Positions 6,963 to 15,150 of a DNA stretch of 42,410 nucleotides are shown here, in pieces. The notes beneath the pieces are model-generated. The model did no database searches. It was not told the origin of the DNA and saw nothing but the letters and a program-made list of their open reading frames with translations. The stretch is from a virus. The position numbers were made by a program, and so were the translations under genes. Within the stretch, counting starts at the first letter, position 1. Each line of letters begins with the position of its first letter. The stretch lies in the IMG/VR virus record IMGVR_UViG_3300014502_000013, positions 1 to 42,410 of that record. One strand, 5' to 3'.

Positions 6963-7496
6963 TCAGAAAAGTTTGGGGTAATATTGCTTCAATTCTTCAG
7001 GCATTTCCGAGCCCCAGTACCGGTATGTTTCCGCGTGGCCTTCGACATCATCTTTCAGGCCGTAAGAATTGACCGACCACAGATAAACCAGTTTCGGGTC
7101 CGTGTTTTTCAGAGAATCAAAAAGTATGGTAAAGGCCGCTTTCTGCTCGTTAGTCAAAAGCGCGTAACTGTTATGAGCCTGCTCATGGGCGATCACGCCG
7201 CCGTTTGCGTATTCCGGCCGTGCAACTAAATGCCGTGTGTTGCCGTCCTGATAAGTGGCCGCCGGATAAGGGATCGTATCGGAAAGCGTGATGATGATCT
7301 GATTGGCGAAATACTGCTGATTTTCCTCCGGCACATTCCAGCCCTTGAACCATTGCGTCAGGACATCCGGGATAGAGGTATTTGTCATCGTCTGGGAGAG
7401 ATTGACCGGCTCTTCGGGGTGAGGTAGTTTTATGGGCGCGGGAACTGGAGGAGGCGTCATCGGCGCGGATTGTTTCTTAAACCATTTCAGGCACAT
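6963..7496 (-). CDS. HExxH metallopeptidase-like protein
   Basis: A 177-aa protein. After a basic, Pro-rich N-terminus (about 1-35) a globular part holds VIAHEQAHNSY near 104, an HExxH zinc site in a helix, and EGHAETYRYWG near 157 whose Glu or His may be the third ligand. The spacing suits small zincins that act at metal and peptide bonds; the substrate cannot be read. It sits between a Zn-knuckle gene and the papain-like gene, so a lysis or virion-entry role is likely. ATG 7496 is preferred over GTG 7502 because the AAGGAG site is better spaced. Confidence 0.65.
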   Translation of the reverse strand: MCLKWFKKQSAPMTPPPVPAPIKLPHPEEPVNLSQTMTNTSIPDVLTQWFKGWNVPEENQQYFANQIIITLSDTIPYPAATYQDGNTRHLVARPEYANGGVIAHEQAHNSYALLTNEQKAAFTILFDSLKNTDPKLVYLWSVNSYGLKDDVEGHAETYRYWGSEMPEELKQYYPKLF

Positions 7497-7498
7497 TT

Positions 7499-7840
7499 TC
7501 ACTCCTTATGAATTCCCCAAATTAATAAATCACTTGGTTTATAGCAATCGGGGCAAACGATACCGGTTTTCTGAACTTCCCTTTCAGTACTAACCGTTTT
7601 TCGATAGGTTGATTTCGCGCCCAGAACATCTTCCGCCTCCTTGACTTCAACGGCGTCAAAGTCGTCAATTGTGATGACCTCATCATTTTTCAACTTCTCT
7701 TTTATCTTGTCATTGGTAAACAAAGCCACGACTACAATTTTTTCTTCACGGTTGATGCCTTTGGTATCCTCAGCCATAACGTAGTCGGCGTTGGTATTAT
7801 CCGGATGCGCAATTTCCTTCCCGCATCTAAAGCAATTCAT
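7499..7840 (-). CDS. 113-aa Zn-knuckle protein, unknown
   Basis: One CxxC pair lies at the very N-terminus (CFRCG, residues 3-7) and another near the C-terminus (CPDC near 96), so one zinc may clamp the two ends. The middle is acidic with VVVALFTNDKIKEKL and DDFDAVEVKEAEDV. GGAG precedes the ATG. It sits between the collar-domain fibre gene and the HExxH gene in the late operon. No family recognised. Confidence 0.7.
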   Translation of the reverse strand: MNCFRCGKEIAHPDNTNADYVMAEDTKGINREEKIVVVALFTNDKIKEKLKNDEVITIDDFDAVEVKEAEDVLGAKSTYRKTVSTEREVQKTGIVCPDCYKPSDLLIWGIHKE

Positions 7841-7851
7841 TGATAATCTCC

Positions 7852-8310
7852 TTAGGTCTTCATAATAAATGCAACATCAAAGAATAGAGGACGGATATCT
7901 GCGATGGATGAATCAGGATGCACATGACCTCCACCACCACCTGCGCTCTGAGTTTGAGTAGCACCTGCGGGAGAATTCAAGCCTGCTGCAACACCATCAG
8001 TATAGCCAGAATAATAAGTTTGGATTGCATGTGTATGCGCAGGCATTTCGGTAATAGTTAGAGTATGAGATGGTGTTATAGTTGTTTTAGCCGTTGAACC
8101 GCCGGTTGTTCCCGGATTAGTGGCAGCGGTAGCAACGCCCTCGATAAACCTACCGAGTAGATTCGGTGTGCCGTTATTACCGTCGCAGATTACCCAGCCG
8201 GGGGGAATATTAGCGATTGTACCCGTCCATACTCCGACAAATCCGGGAGGCATGTTAGCACCGTTGGCAACATCCGCTGCTCGAGCTGTTTGTCCTGCTA
8301 CAATTGTCAT
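7852..8310 (-). CDS. tail fibre protein with phage collar domain
   Basis: A 152-aa protein with the tail collar signature: PPGWVICDGNNGTPNLLGRF (about 35-55), MPAHTHAI (about 94-101), a Gly-rich tip with His (GGGGGHVH) and the closing RPLFFDVAFIMK. These domains trimerise at the distal end of fibres and help host binding. It is short compared with full fibres, so it is probably an accessory tip protein. It lies downstream of the hub and a companion structural gene. The GGAG site fits ATG 8310. Confidence 0.88.
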   Translation of the reverse strand: MTIVAGQTARAADVANGANMPPGFVGVWTGTIANIPPGWVICDGNNGTPNLLGRFIEGVATAATNPGTTGGSTAKTTITPSHTLTITEMPAHTHAIQTYYSGYTDGVAAGLNSPAGATQTQSAGGGGGHVHPDSSIADIRPLFFDVAFIMKT

Positions 8311-8322
8311 ATTTAAGCTCCC

Positions 8323-8790
8323 TTAACCGATGGTGAGGCTATAATCTATTGTTATGTCATAGGTACCGGCTGAATTATCGAAGGAAACCAGGTAGTGGCT
8401 GAACATGATTCCGCTGCCGGGTGTCGCTGACGCTGTAGAATGCCCGAATACACCACCCTCTTTGATGTTGTACGTACATTCAGAAGCGGCAAAGAACGTG
8501 GTGAAGGTTACGACATTTACCAATCTGGATTTGAATGTAATGGCCTTTCTTGCAGCTTCTGCGGTCATTGTCGTATCTGCCACATTTACGGCGGTGTTAC
8601 TGGTTCCGATTGCCTGATAAGTTAACCCGGTGTCGTAGCCGGTGGTATTGATGAGCATATCCCCGACGAGATTCTTGCCAATCGTGACGATGAGGTTGTC
8701 GCCTTCTTTGACGATCACCCCACCGGTATGGATATTCCGCGCGGTCAGTTTCCAATGCCCACGCAGTTTTAAGTTGTTTTGTTCTTTCAA
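8323..8790 (-). CDS. tail-tip/baseplate accessory structural protein
   Basis: A protein of 155 aa from TTG 8790, which has a perfect AGGAGG five bases upstream; ATG 8829 (168 aa) lacks any site. The fold looks all-beta, with runs such as GGVIVKEGDNLIVTIG, and a C-terminus rich in Ser/Thr/Gly. The 8790 start still overlaps the end of the hub gene by some 15 nt no longer, only the longer start does. Its place between hub and collar protein supports a receptor-binding or fibre-attachment role. Not assigned to a family. Confidence 0.65.
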   Translation of the reverse strand: MKEQNNLKLRGHWKLTARNIHTGGVIVKEGDNLIVTIGKNLVGDMLINTTGYDTGLTYQAIGTSNTAVNVADTTMTAEAARKAITFKSRLVNVVTFTTFFAASECTYNIKEGGVFGHSTASATPGSGIMFSHYLVSFDNSAGTYDITIDYSLTIG

Positions 8791-8804
8791 AACGTCCTCC
8801 TGTT

Positions 8805-10337
8805 TTAAGCCCACGTAAACATGTCCCATTTTGTCGTCACATTATCCCAGAGATAAGCACCAGTGGCGTGGCTCGAAAGCGCAGCTGATTCCGAAAGACC
8901 CAACTTTTCGTGCTCGAGGTTGCACCCTTTTGATTTACCCGGAGGCAGTGCAAGCCATCGATTAACCACCCCACCCGAGAAGTTATCGGTATTAAGTGCG
9001 GTGAATTCTACCAGAGCCAAAGTTTCTGCTGTGGCCAGCAGTTTTAGAAGCAGGTCACCGCCGACTCGTATCGATTGATCTTGCCGTTTGAGTATTCTTG
9101 AAAAGAACTGGCTCCAGCTGCCCATTGCCGGGCCGGTGATGCATGTCACGGTATATTCCACTAAATCTCCATCCGGGTTTACCTGTACCGACTCAATAAG
9201 CATTTGGTGAGCCACGAGGCCGAATGGAGAGTAAGTAATAGATTGTAGTTGTCCCGGCGCCAGTCCGCGTTCGTATGTTTTGTAGGTGAAGCTTTCGGCT
9301 TCCTGACAGTACTGAGTGATTTTTGCCGATGCCGACTGCCGCGCAGATTCTTTTGTCTCGTGGAAGGCTTCGCGGACAATATCCTCAACGATTCCGGTAC
9401 CGCCTTCAATCGCTTTTCGAGCGGCAACTCCAGCTCCGTTAATCGCATAGGTCATCAGCGGGAACTGCCCATAGTATTTGACTTGTATCGTTACTCCGAT
9501 GGCCGGAGCTACCGCGGCAGCGACAGTATTATCGCCCTTGCTCCAGTAGTAATCCTTACCGGTGTCGATGCCCTTAATTCCAAGAGTTTTAATAACCGTA
9601 TTTTCTTTAATAGAGACCGGTTCACTTGCCAGCGGATAACCCAGAGCAAAATCGGTAAGTACTCCGTTCCCGGTGAAATTGGAGGTCTGCAGGTCTGATG
9701 TTGCGGTCCCGCCCCAAATATACTGATAGTTGCGGTATAGAGGATTGCCGGTGCTCAGGGAAACACTGTCTTTGATCGGTCTGTGGACTTGCCCATCCAG
9801 ATTCCAAGGCGCAAGGTTGGTGCTGCGATCGATGAAGTAAAGTCTTTTCAGGTCGTCGATTATCCAAGTGAAGGTACCGCAAAGCTCTTTCAGGTTGTCG
9901 TAGCATTCCGAGACTTTGACGTAATTAAATATCGCCTCAGCAACTACCGGCCCATTCTGTATGTCACCGATCGTCACGCCCTCATCTGCGAGATAGTTTT
10001 CCCAGATGTCATGAACCATGAAACCGGCCGTCACATTTCGGTAGGACTGGACTACAAGACGTTTGTCAGCCAGGTAATGGTTATCCATACAGGAGATGTC
10101 GTGGATGACGCGGGACTGGTTCTTTTTATTAGGTGTGTCGATGAATCCGGAGAAAATAATAGCTCCAAAGACATCGCGCATTTCTATTGGCTGACCGCGG
10201 ACATAAGAAACGGCACCCGTGATATCGACCGGAGAAAAAGCGGCTGTACTGCGTTCTTCGATCCTGCGGTCGACAGAGATGCTTCTGCGTTCGTTATACA
10301 GGACAGGATTGCCACTGATTTTGATTGTGATCGCCAT
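8805..10337 (-). CDS. tail/baseplate hub protein
   Basis: A 510-aa protein. The N-terminus (ITIKISG, then YNERRSISVDRRIEERSTAAF, RGQPIEMRD and IFSGFID) matches the beginning of baseplate hub proteins that cap the tail tube. Middle parts are beta-rich, and a helical stretch (about 310-350) follows. It starts at ATG 10337, which shares bases with the tape-measure stop (TAATG), so the two are translationally coupled. This position, right after the tape measure, is where Dit/Tal or hub proteins lie. Which of those names applies is not clear. Confidence 0.8.
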   Translation of the reverse strand: MAITIKISGNPVLYNERRSISVDRRIEERSTAAFSPVDITGAVSYVRGQPIEMRDVFGAIIFSGFIDTPNKKNQSRVIHDISCMDNHYLADKRLVVQSYRNVTAGFMVHDIWENYLADEGVTIGDIQNGPVVAEAIFNYVKVSECYDNLKELCGTFTWIIDDLKRLYFIDRSTNLAPWNLDGQVHRPIKDSVSLSTGNPLYRNYQYIWGGTATSDLQTSNFTGNGVLTDFALGYPLASEPVSIKENTVIKTLGIKGIDTGKDYYWSKGDNTVAAAVAPAIGVTIQVKYYGQFPLMTYAINGAGVAARKAIEGGTGIVEDIVREAFHETKESARQSASAKITQYCQEAESFTYKTYERGLAPGQLQSITYSPFGLVAHQMLIESVQVNPDGDLVEYTVTCITGPAMGSWSQFFSRILKRQDQSIRVGGDLLLKLLATAETLALVEFTALNTDNFSGGVVNRWLALPPGKSKGCNLEHEKLGLSESAALSSHATGAYLWDNVTTKWDMFTWA

Positions 10338-12949
10338 TAGATTTTCATCCCTGTTTTTTGTCGGATTTTGTTGACCAACATGTCGCCAATCCGGTCAATG
10401 TCCGAGTCCTGACGAATGATCATGTTCGGGAAAGTGATGTTGATGTTTCCAAATCCTCCACCCACTCTTTCCGGTCCGGCCTCCCCGGCTATCGCAATCG
10501 GTCTCAGAGTTCGTAATGAAGTGATCAGCGAGGGCTCGTTGATCATGCCGCCATTGGCCCATTTGGGGACATTCAAACCGTTAGGCGGAGGAGAGGGCGG
10601 CGGCGTGGTAGTTTCTGGCGGTGGTGCGGCTTTATTGACGATCTGGTTAATAATCAAATCCGTGGTAATCGACTTCGTGATATTAGCAAGGAGAGCATTG
10701 TAATCAGCTATAAATTGAGTTTCTGATACCAATTTTTCGGCGTTGGCATTCTTTAAAGCAGTCAAATCGGCGTTGTAGTTGTTGATTTGATTGGTGAGTA
10801 ATTCGTCTTGTTTGAGCTTCTGGGTGTCGAAGTAAGACTGCATATCGACGCCCTGAATCTTGAGATTGCGCTCTTTGATTAACGTCTCTTTGGTAGCGGC
10901 ATCATCAATGGCCTCGATTTCGCGGTACAAAGCAGCCCTCTTTTCGGGGTCGGTTTCCTGCGCCGCCTGGAGGACTAAATCCTTTCTGCGTTGCGCATCA
11001 TCGGCGGCCTGCCTTGCGGCAGCTTTATCATTTAATGCCTTTATTGCTTGATTATAGCCAGCTAGAATAGAGACCATCTTGGGGTCGTTGGACGCCGCCC
11101 CTAATTCTGCCATCATCTGCTGATCAATTAAATCCAAGCGCTCATAACTGAAATCACGGTAATACTGAGCTCTCTGGTCAAGCTTGGACTTCTCGTCATT
11201 GACTACCTTTGTAGCGTTATCAATCGCGGCCTGAGTAGCTTTTTCAGCATCGGACACGAAACCAGCGTTAAAGTTCTTTTCTACCTTAGCCATATCATTG
11301 AGGCTGATACCCAATCCCGCCGCCCATGCGTTTACATCATTGCCGAATTTTTTGAAATTGTCAGCAGTTAATAACGCACCTTTTCCCGTAGCGAACAGGT
11401 AATTTTTAAGATCATCCATCGTAAGACCGAGTTTACCTGCGATGGTTTGAGACTGTCTCCATGTATCATTTAGATCCTTTGTATTCTGCATGAAGTCGGC
11501 CTCGGCTTTTGTTGTTTTTTCTATCACGGACTTCTGATTGGAATAAGATAGTTCCCAATCCTTCATAATAGATATAGCTTTTTTATAAGCTGCCTCGTTA
11601 TTTTTCAGCCATTCCAGTTCCTGTTTACTCGCAGTACCTGCCAGTCTCTTGGCGTATACGACATCTAAGGTGGCCTGCATTGTAGCTATGGCTTGGCTTT
11701 CTTCACCCTTGTAAGCCTTCGTGATTTCCTCGTTCAAGGCCTTTAAAGATTCGGCAGAAGATCGGGCAGCGTCGGCGTTAAGTTTAAAGCCATAAAGGCC
11801 TAACGCTATCATGCCCAGTCCGATGAGAAGTCCGGAAATAGCTATGGTACTGGCTCCGACTGCTGTAGTGAACAACCCTTGCGCAGCGGCCGCGGCCTTT
11901 GTCAGCAAAGCGTTCGCCATTAACGTCGGGTTCAATAATGTGAATTTAATCCATGCTACTGTCAAAGCCACGTTATCCGCAGTAACCGCGATAACATGAG
12001 CGCCTACGGTTGTTGAGGCAAACAAGAATATCGGGCCCAACGTGGTCATTAACGCCAACAAGGGCTCAAAAACGGATATAGCCGAACCGACGCGTAAACT
12101 CAACTCTTCAAACTTCTGTCTTATTTTGTCAATGATCGTAAATTGGGAATTACTTACCTCAGCGTATTGTCGGGTTATCCCGGTCGCATTATTTAGTTTG
12201 TCCTGGTACTTATTAACCTCGTCTGTGGTGAGTCCTAACGCCTTACTGAGAGTTATCCCCTGCTCTGAGGCCGCCTTGATCGCGTCGCCCAGTTGCTGAG
12301 TGGCCTTACGGCCGGTGATTCCACGTTCATTCAAAACTGCCAACGCAATAACTACATCATTGGTTTTCAGTCCTGCCTTGGTCATTTCAGGAGCCAGACG
12401 AGTAATAATAGTTGAAAAGTCGGATAAATCCACGGTCGTATTCTTTACCAACCATGTGTATTTATCCAAAGCGTTGGTGTTATCAGGTATTTCCTCCCCA
12501 AGGGCTTTGAAAGCGGGGATTAACTCTCCTGCAACCCCGTCTGCTGTGCCTCCGGTCGCATCTGCCAAAACATCAAAAGCATCAGCTGACTTTTTGAGAG
12601 TATCGGTATTCTTGATACCTGCGCGCACTAACAGGTCAAAAGTCGCGGTGACTTCCTTTAGTGGGAAATCTACGTTCGTGATTTCCAATGCCATGTCTCG
12701 CGCCGCCTTCCCCGAGATACCCAACGTCAGAGCGGTCTGACCTAATTTGGCATTTAGCTTGGCCGCATTGTCTGCCATTGCCAATCCTGCGACACCAGTC
12801 GCAGTCATGGCAGTTCCAGCTGCGCGAAGTCCTTTTTCCCAGTCTTTAGTCGATTCCGCTATTTTTGCACTGACCCCGGCTAAAGCATTACCTACATCCC
12901 CGGTATCGATACCCATTTTGAGGAGAATGTCGCCTGCATTTATTGCCAT
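10337..12949 (-). CDS. tail tape measure protein, TP901 family
   Basis: An 870-aa protein. Residues 1-270 carry the TP901 core (KEVTATFDLLVRAGIKN, RLAPEMTKAGL, LNERGITGRKATQQLG). Two hydrophobic stretches lie near 300-340 and 365-395, as in other tape measures that reach into the membrane. Residues 400-770 are long helices, then a Pro-rich patch and a short globular tail. By the usual rule of about 0.15 nm per residue the tail would be about 130 nm. It follows the G/GT chaperone genes after a plus-strand lipoprotein gene. GAGGT precedes ATG 12949. Confidence 0.93.
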   Translation of the reverse strand: MAINAGDILLKMGIDTGDVGNALAGVSAKIAESTKDWEKGLRAAGTAMTATGVAGLAMADNAAKLNAKLGQTALTLGISGKAARDMALEITNVDFPLKEVTATFDLLVRAGIKNTDTLKKSADAFDVLADATGGTADGVAGELIPAFKALGEEIPDNTNALDKYTWLVKNTTVDLSDFSTIITRLAPEMTKAGLKTNDVVIALAVLNERGITGRKATQQLGDAIKAASEQGITLSKALGLTTDEVNKYQDKLNNATGITRQYAEVSNSQFTIIDKIRQKFEELSLRVGSAISVFEPLLALMTTLGPIFLFASTTVGAHVIAVTADNVALTVAWIKFTLLNPTLMANALLTKAAAAAQGLFTTAVGASTIAISGLLIGLGMIALGLYGFKLNADAARSSAESLKALNEEITKAYKGEESQAIATMQATLDVVYAKRLAGTASKQELEWLKNNEAAYKKAISIMKDWELSYSNQKSVIEKTTKAEADFMQNTKDLNDTWRQSQTIAGKLGLTMDDLKNYLFATGKGALLTADNFKKFGNDVNAWAAGLGISLNDMAKVEKNFNAGFVSDAEKATQAAIDNATKVVNDEKSKLDQRAQYYRDFSYERLDLIDQQMMAELGAASNDPKMVSILAGYNQAIKALNDKAAARQAADDAQRRKDLVLQAAQETDPEKRAALYREIEAIDDAATKETLIKERNLKIQGVDMQSYFDTQKLKQDELLTNQINNYNADLTALKNANAEKLVSETQFIADYNALLANITKSITTDLIINQIVNKAAPPPETTTPPPSPPPNGLNVPKWANGGMINEPSLITSLRTLRPIAIAGEAGPERVGGGFGNINITFPNMIIRQDSDIDRIGDMLVNKIRQKTGMKI

Positions 12950-12951
12950 TG

Positions 12952-12981
12952 TTGTACCTCATAAATAAAAGATGTTATGAT
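12952..12981 (+). promoter_or_regulatory. promoter of the lipoprotein gene
   Basis: TTGTAC (12952..12957), an 18-base spacer and TATGAT (12976..12981) lie 38 bases before the ATG at 13019. This supports independent, lysogenic expression of the plus-strand gene. Confidence 0.55.
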
Positions 12982-13018
12982 TTTGTCTAATACGCGATAC
13001 TGCGGGAGGGATTAATTC

Positions 13019-13450
13019 ATGAATAGAAATGTGGCAAAGCGAATACTATTAGTTTCGATAGTTTTGATAACATTGCTTTTAACAGCTTGCAGCAACACCG
13101 ACGAACCCGAAACGATAACAATTAGTCAACCGTCGGGACCTCCAATAATTCTCACTGGCCCTCCGATAGATAAAAACGCTGCCGCGGTAGAATATTTAAT
13201 ATCTGGGACAGCTACTAAAGTAAATGTAACCCTCAGTAATGGCACAGGTGGTACAGAGCAATACCAAGACGTTGCCCTTCCGAAAATTTACTCATACAAT
13301 TCGTTCTCGAACTATTTTCTCTACGTATCTGCGCAAAATGCGAGTGAAAGTGGTAGCGTCAAGGTGAGTATCTTTCTGAAAGGAAAACTCTATAAAACTT
13401 CCGACAGCGAGGGCGCTTACGTTATTGCGACCGCGTCAGGGAAAAAATAA
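13019..13450 (+). CDS. lipoprotein, MmpS-like (moron)
   Basis: A 143-aa protein. A basic N-terminus, a hydrophobic helix and the lipobox LLTAC (Cys near 24) show a type II signal peptide, so it is lipid-anchored outside the membrane. After a Pro/Thr-rich stretch the domain VEYLISGTATKVNVTLSN and the strand YLVSAQ-like NYFLYVSAQNASES follow the pattern of the MmpS family. GGAGG is nine bases before the ATG. It lies against the direction of the tail operon with its own promoter, so it is a clear moron that would change the host surface. Effect unknown; exclusion of other phages is a guess. Confidence 0.8.
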   Translation: MNRNVAKRILLVSIVLITLLLTACSNTDEPETITISQPSGPPIILTGPPIDKNAAAVEYLISGTATKVNVTLSNGTGGTEQYQDVALPKIYSYNSFSNYFLYVSAQNASESGSVKVSIFLKGKLYKTSDSEGAYVIATASGKK

Positions 13451-13492
13451 TGGCCTAATACAAACCAAACAGACAAATTTGGCCATAATTTA

Positions 13493-13690
13493 TTAGCCCG
13501 CCATATTGACCTTAATCCCCATCTTTGCGAATAGTTCTTTATCCGATATCATGTTGGTAGCTGGAGCCGGGCGATCATACCCGGCCTCTTTCTTTTTGCG
13601 CTCTGACAGTTTTTCTACCATGAGATTTAAGAGCTCACGGCTCCAGTGCTCAGAAATATAAACTGGGTCAATACCATGCCACTCTAACAA
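13493..13690 (-). CDS. tail assembly chaperone T part (C-terminal half of the G-T frameshift product)
   Basis: A 65-aa stretch as an independent ORF, opening at a TTG with no good ribosome site. Upstream its frame stays open to the slippery site at 13747, so it is better read as the T extension of the preceding chaperone gene. A -1 shift would join 115 codons from the first frame to 84 codons of this one, giving a protein of about 199 aa. The residues LEWHGIDPVYISEHW and the closing MGIKVNMAG fit the tail chaperone T region that contacts the tape measure. Confidence 0.85.
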   Translation of the reverse strand: MLEWHGIDPVYISEHWSRELLNLMVEKLSERKKKEAGYDRPAPATNMISDKELFAKMGIKVNMAG

Positions 13691-13704
13691 AAAGAACTCG
13701 AAAG

Positions 13705-13736
13705 CGGCTCCTATTGTGAAATCGTTTTCAGAGCCG
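13705..13736 (-). other. hairpin downstream of the slippery site
   Basis: CGGCTC and GAGCCG form a 6-bp stem (7 with a G-T pair) around a loop of about 20 bases. It starts 10 bases after the slippery heptamer on the minus strand, close to the spacing of frameshift-stimulating structures. Confidence 0.6.
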
Positions 13737-14091
13737 TCATTCCGGATAAAAAAGGTTTTTCAAATTCCAGCACTTCCTGAAAGGCTGCCATGATCTCGGA
13801 TGAGGAGGCGATCTCTTCCAATTTAACCCGGTCAAGGTTTTTAGCATATTCCCAAAAGAGTTCAACGAGCTGTTCAGGTGATTCAGCAAGCGCCTGTAAA
13901 ATCACCTTTCCCACATCTGCCGGTTCTTTTATTTCGAGTTCATTCAATGAAATACTGGCCGTATACAATTTGAGCAACTTCTTCACCCAGGGAATGGAGT
14001 GCTTGATTGGTAGCGGCGATATCGTGTATTTTCCCCCTCCCAGAATAATTTCTACCGGCTGCTGAATGAGTTTTTCCATTTCTGTGCGCAT
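13711..14091 (-). CDS. tail assembly chaperone G
   Basis: A 126-aa helical protein with an acidic C-terminal half (KNLDRVKLEEIASSSEIMAAFQEV), lying between the tail tube and tape measure genes where siphophages keep their G/GT pair. It helps load the tape measure so that the tube can grow around it. Close to its end the codons CCT TTT TTA hold a T-TTT-TTA heptamer in the correct phase; ribosomes that slip back one base bypass the TAG at 13711 and make the longer GT protein. ATG 14091 has a GGAG about 12 bases upstream. Confidence 0.88.
   Translation of the reverse strand: MRTEMEKLIQQPVEIILGGGKYTISPLPIKHSIPWVKKLLKLYTASISLNELEIKEPADVGKVILQALAESPEQLVELFWEYAKNLDRVKLEEIASSSEIMAAFQEVLEFEKPFLSGMTALKTISQ
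13747..13753 (-). promoter_or_regulatory. -1 ribosomal frameshift site TTTTTTA
   Basis: On the minus strand the heptamer is T-TTT-TTA with the codon phase needed for a -1 slip. After slipping, the reading frame is open for 84 codons and joins the 65-aa ORF. The zero frame stops at 13711. See also the hairpin at 13705..13736. Confidence 0.85.
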
Positions 14092-14121
14092 GATTTCTTC
14101 TTTCTCCTTTTTAATTAGTGA

Positions 14122-14147
14122 AGGGGAGGCCGATTAAGACCTCCCCT
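14122..14147 (-). terminator. hairpin between tail tube and chaperone genes
   Basis: AGGGGAGG and CCTCCCCT pair around a 10-base loop. The T run after it on the minus strand is weak, so it is likely a partial terminator or an mRNA end that favours tail-tube expression over the downstream genes. Confidence 0.6.
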
Positions 14148-14170
14148 TTAGTCAACAGTTACACACATCT

Positions 14171-14656
14171 CTAACTGGTTGCGTCTGTGATTGTACAAAC
14201 GGTCCCGGCATTGTAAAGCGCCTGGAATGTGACCGGCACCACTGTCTTCGCGCCTTTCTTGTAAGCCATGCCCACGTTGCCGTTGGCAGTCGCTAACGGG
14301 ATTTCGATAACCCGGTTGAATCCTCCGGGATTCTTTCCCGTAATCCTGACCGACATCTTTTTATTGACACCGCCGCCGATGTTGATGACACTGCCTGCCA
14401 GAACGGATCCGGCTATCGCTTTGTCGATGTTTACCAGTGAAGACTCTGCCATATTACAGGTAAACTTCACATCTTCCGAAGTGATTACTCGATCGATAGG
14501 TACGGTCGTCTCCTCTACATTGATATCGGCCTCGCTGACCGAGTATTCCATCGAAACACCGTCTTCAGTAAAGCCTACGTCAACGTAAGAGCCGCCGACC
14601 GGATATCGAATTTCGAGTTTTGCGGCGCCAACAATTACATTTGCTGCTGTTCCCAT
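14171..14656 (-). CDS. major tail protein (tail tube)
   Basis: A 161-aa protein of beta-sandwich type: AKLEIRYPVGG, VDVGFTEDGVSMEY, then VEETTVPIDRVITSEDVKFTCNMAE and the closing strand of a tail-tube subunit. It forms stacked hexamers around the tape measure. It sits after the tail terminator and a structural protein and ahead of the chaperones, the usual order. A hairpin behind it suggests stronger expression of this gene. Confidence 0.85.
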   Translation of the reverse strand: MGTAANVIVGAAKLEIRYPVGGSYVDVGFTEDGVSMEYSVSEADINVEETTVPIDRVITSEDVKFTCNMAESSLVNIDKAIAGSVLAGSVINIGGGVNKKMSVRITGKNPGGFNRVIEIPLATANGNVGMAYKKGAKTVVPVTFQALYNAGTVCTITDATS

Positions 14657-14690
14657 GTTTTTCTTTAACCTCCGTTTTCTTCTTTACTTA

Positions 14691-15059
14691 TTACTGGGGA
14701 TTAGCGACGCGGCAAGCGATATAAATATCAGTTGCCAAGCCACCAGCCGCCGGCTGGAATTTCACCCGGCCGTTGGTGTCATTCCACAACTCGGGATTGA
14801 AGGGACCGTAAATCGCGGTCTTGGATGCAGTGGGTGTCGGCGCGAGAGTTTCAGTACGTCCGTAGCGATCCGCTACCGGCGTGAACGTGATCTGCTTGGG
14901 GGCGGCGCCGACTACTGCCACAAGCACGGTCTTGCCGTCATTCGGGAAATAGAAGTAGTCCGTGCCCGCTGCGTTTCCGGCTTTGGCGTTGGCGTCCGCG
15001 GAAATGTCCGGTACGCCCGCTTTTGTCAGGTCTTTTACTGTCATAATCTGGTCAGCCAT
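14691..15059 (-). CDS. virion structural protein, unknown
   Basis: A 122-aa protein with an Ala/Gly-rich N-terminal part (KAGNAAGTDYFYFPNDGKTVLVAVVGAA) and beta strands (QITFTPVADRYGR, YIACRVANP). Such small beta proteins beside tail-tube genes are virion components. AGGAGG precedes the ATG. The neighbours are the tail terminator and the tail tube, but whether it belongs to head or tail is not clear. Confidence 0.7.
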   Translation of the reverse strand: MADQIMTVKDLTKAGVPDISADANAKAGNAAGTDYFYFPNDGKTVLVAVVGAAPKQITFTPVADRYGRTETLAPTPTASKTAIYGPFNPELWNDTNGRVKFQPAAGGLATDIYIACRVANPQ

Positions 15060-15150
15060 GTTTGATTTGCCTCCTAAAATATTTCTTGCGACATAAAAAA
15101 ACTCCGATTTCTCGAAGCTCGATTACCTTATTGCCGTATTGAATAACTTA

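Noticed and set aside
8829-8829. ATG start at 8829 for the tail-tip gene
   Set aside because: No ribosome site precedes it, while TTG 8790 has a perfect AGGAGG at five bases.
8790-12949. Contractile tail (myovirus) reading of the tail module
   Set aside because: No sheath, tube-sheath pair, baseplate wedge or gpV-like spike was seen; the order fits a siphovirus.
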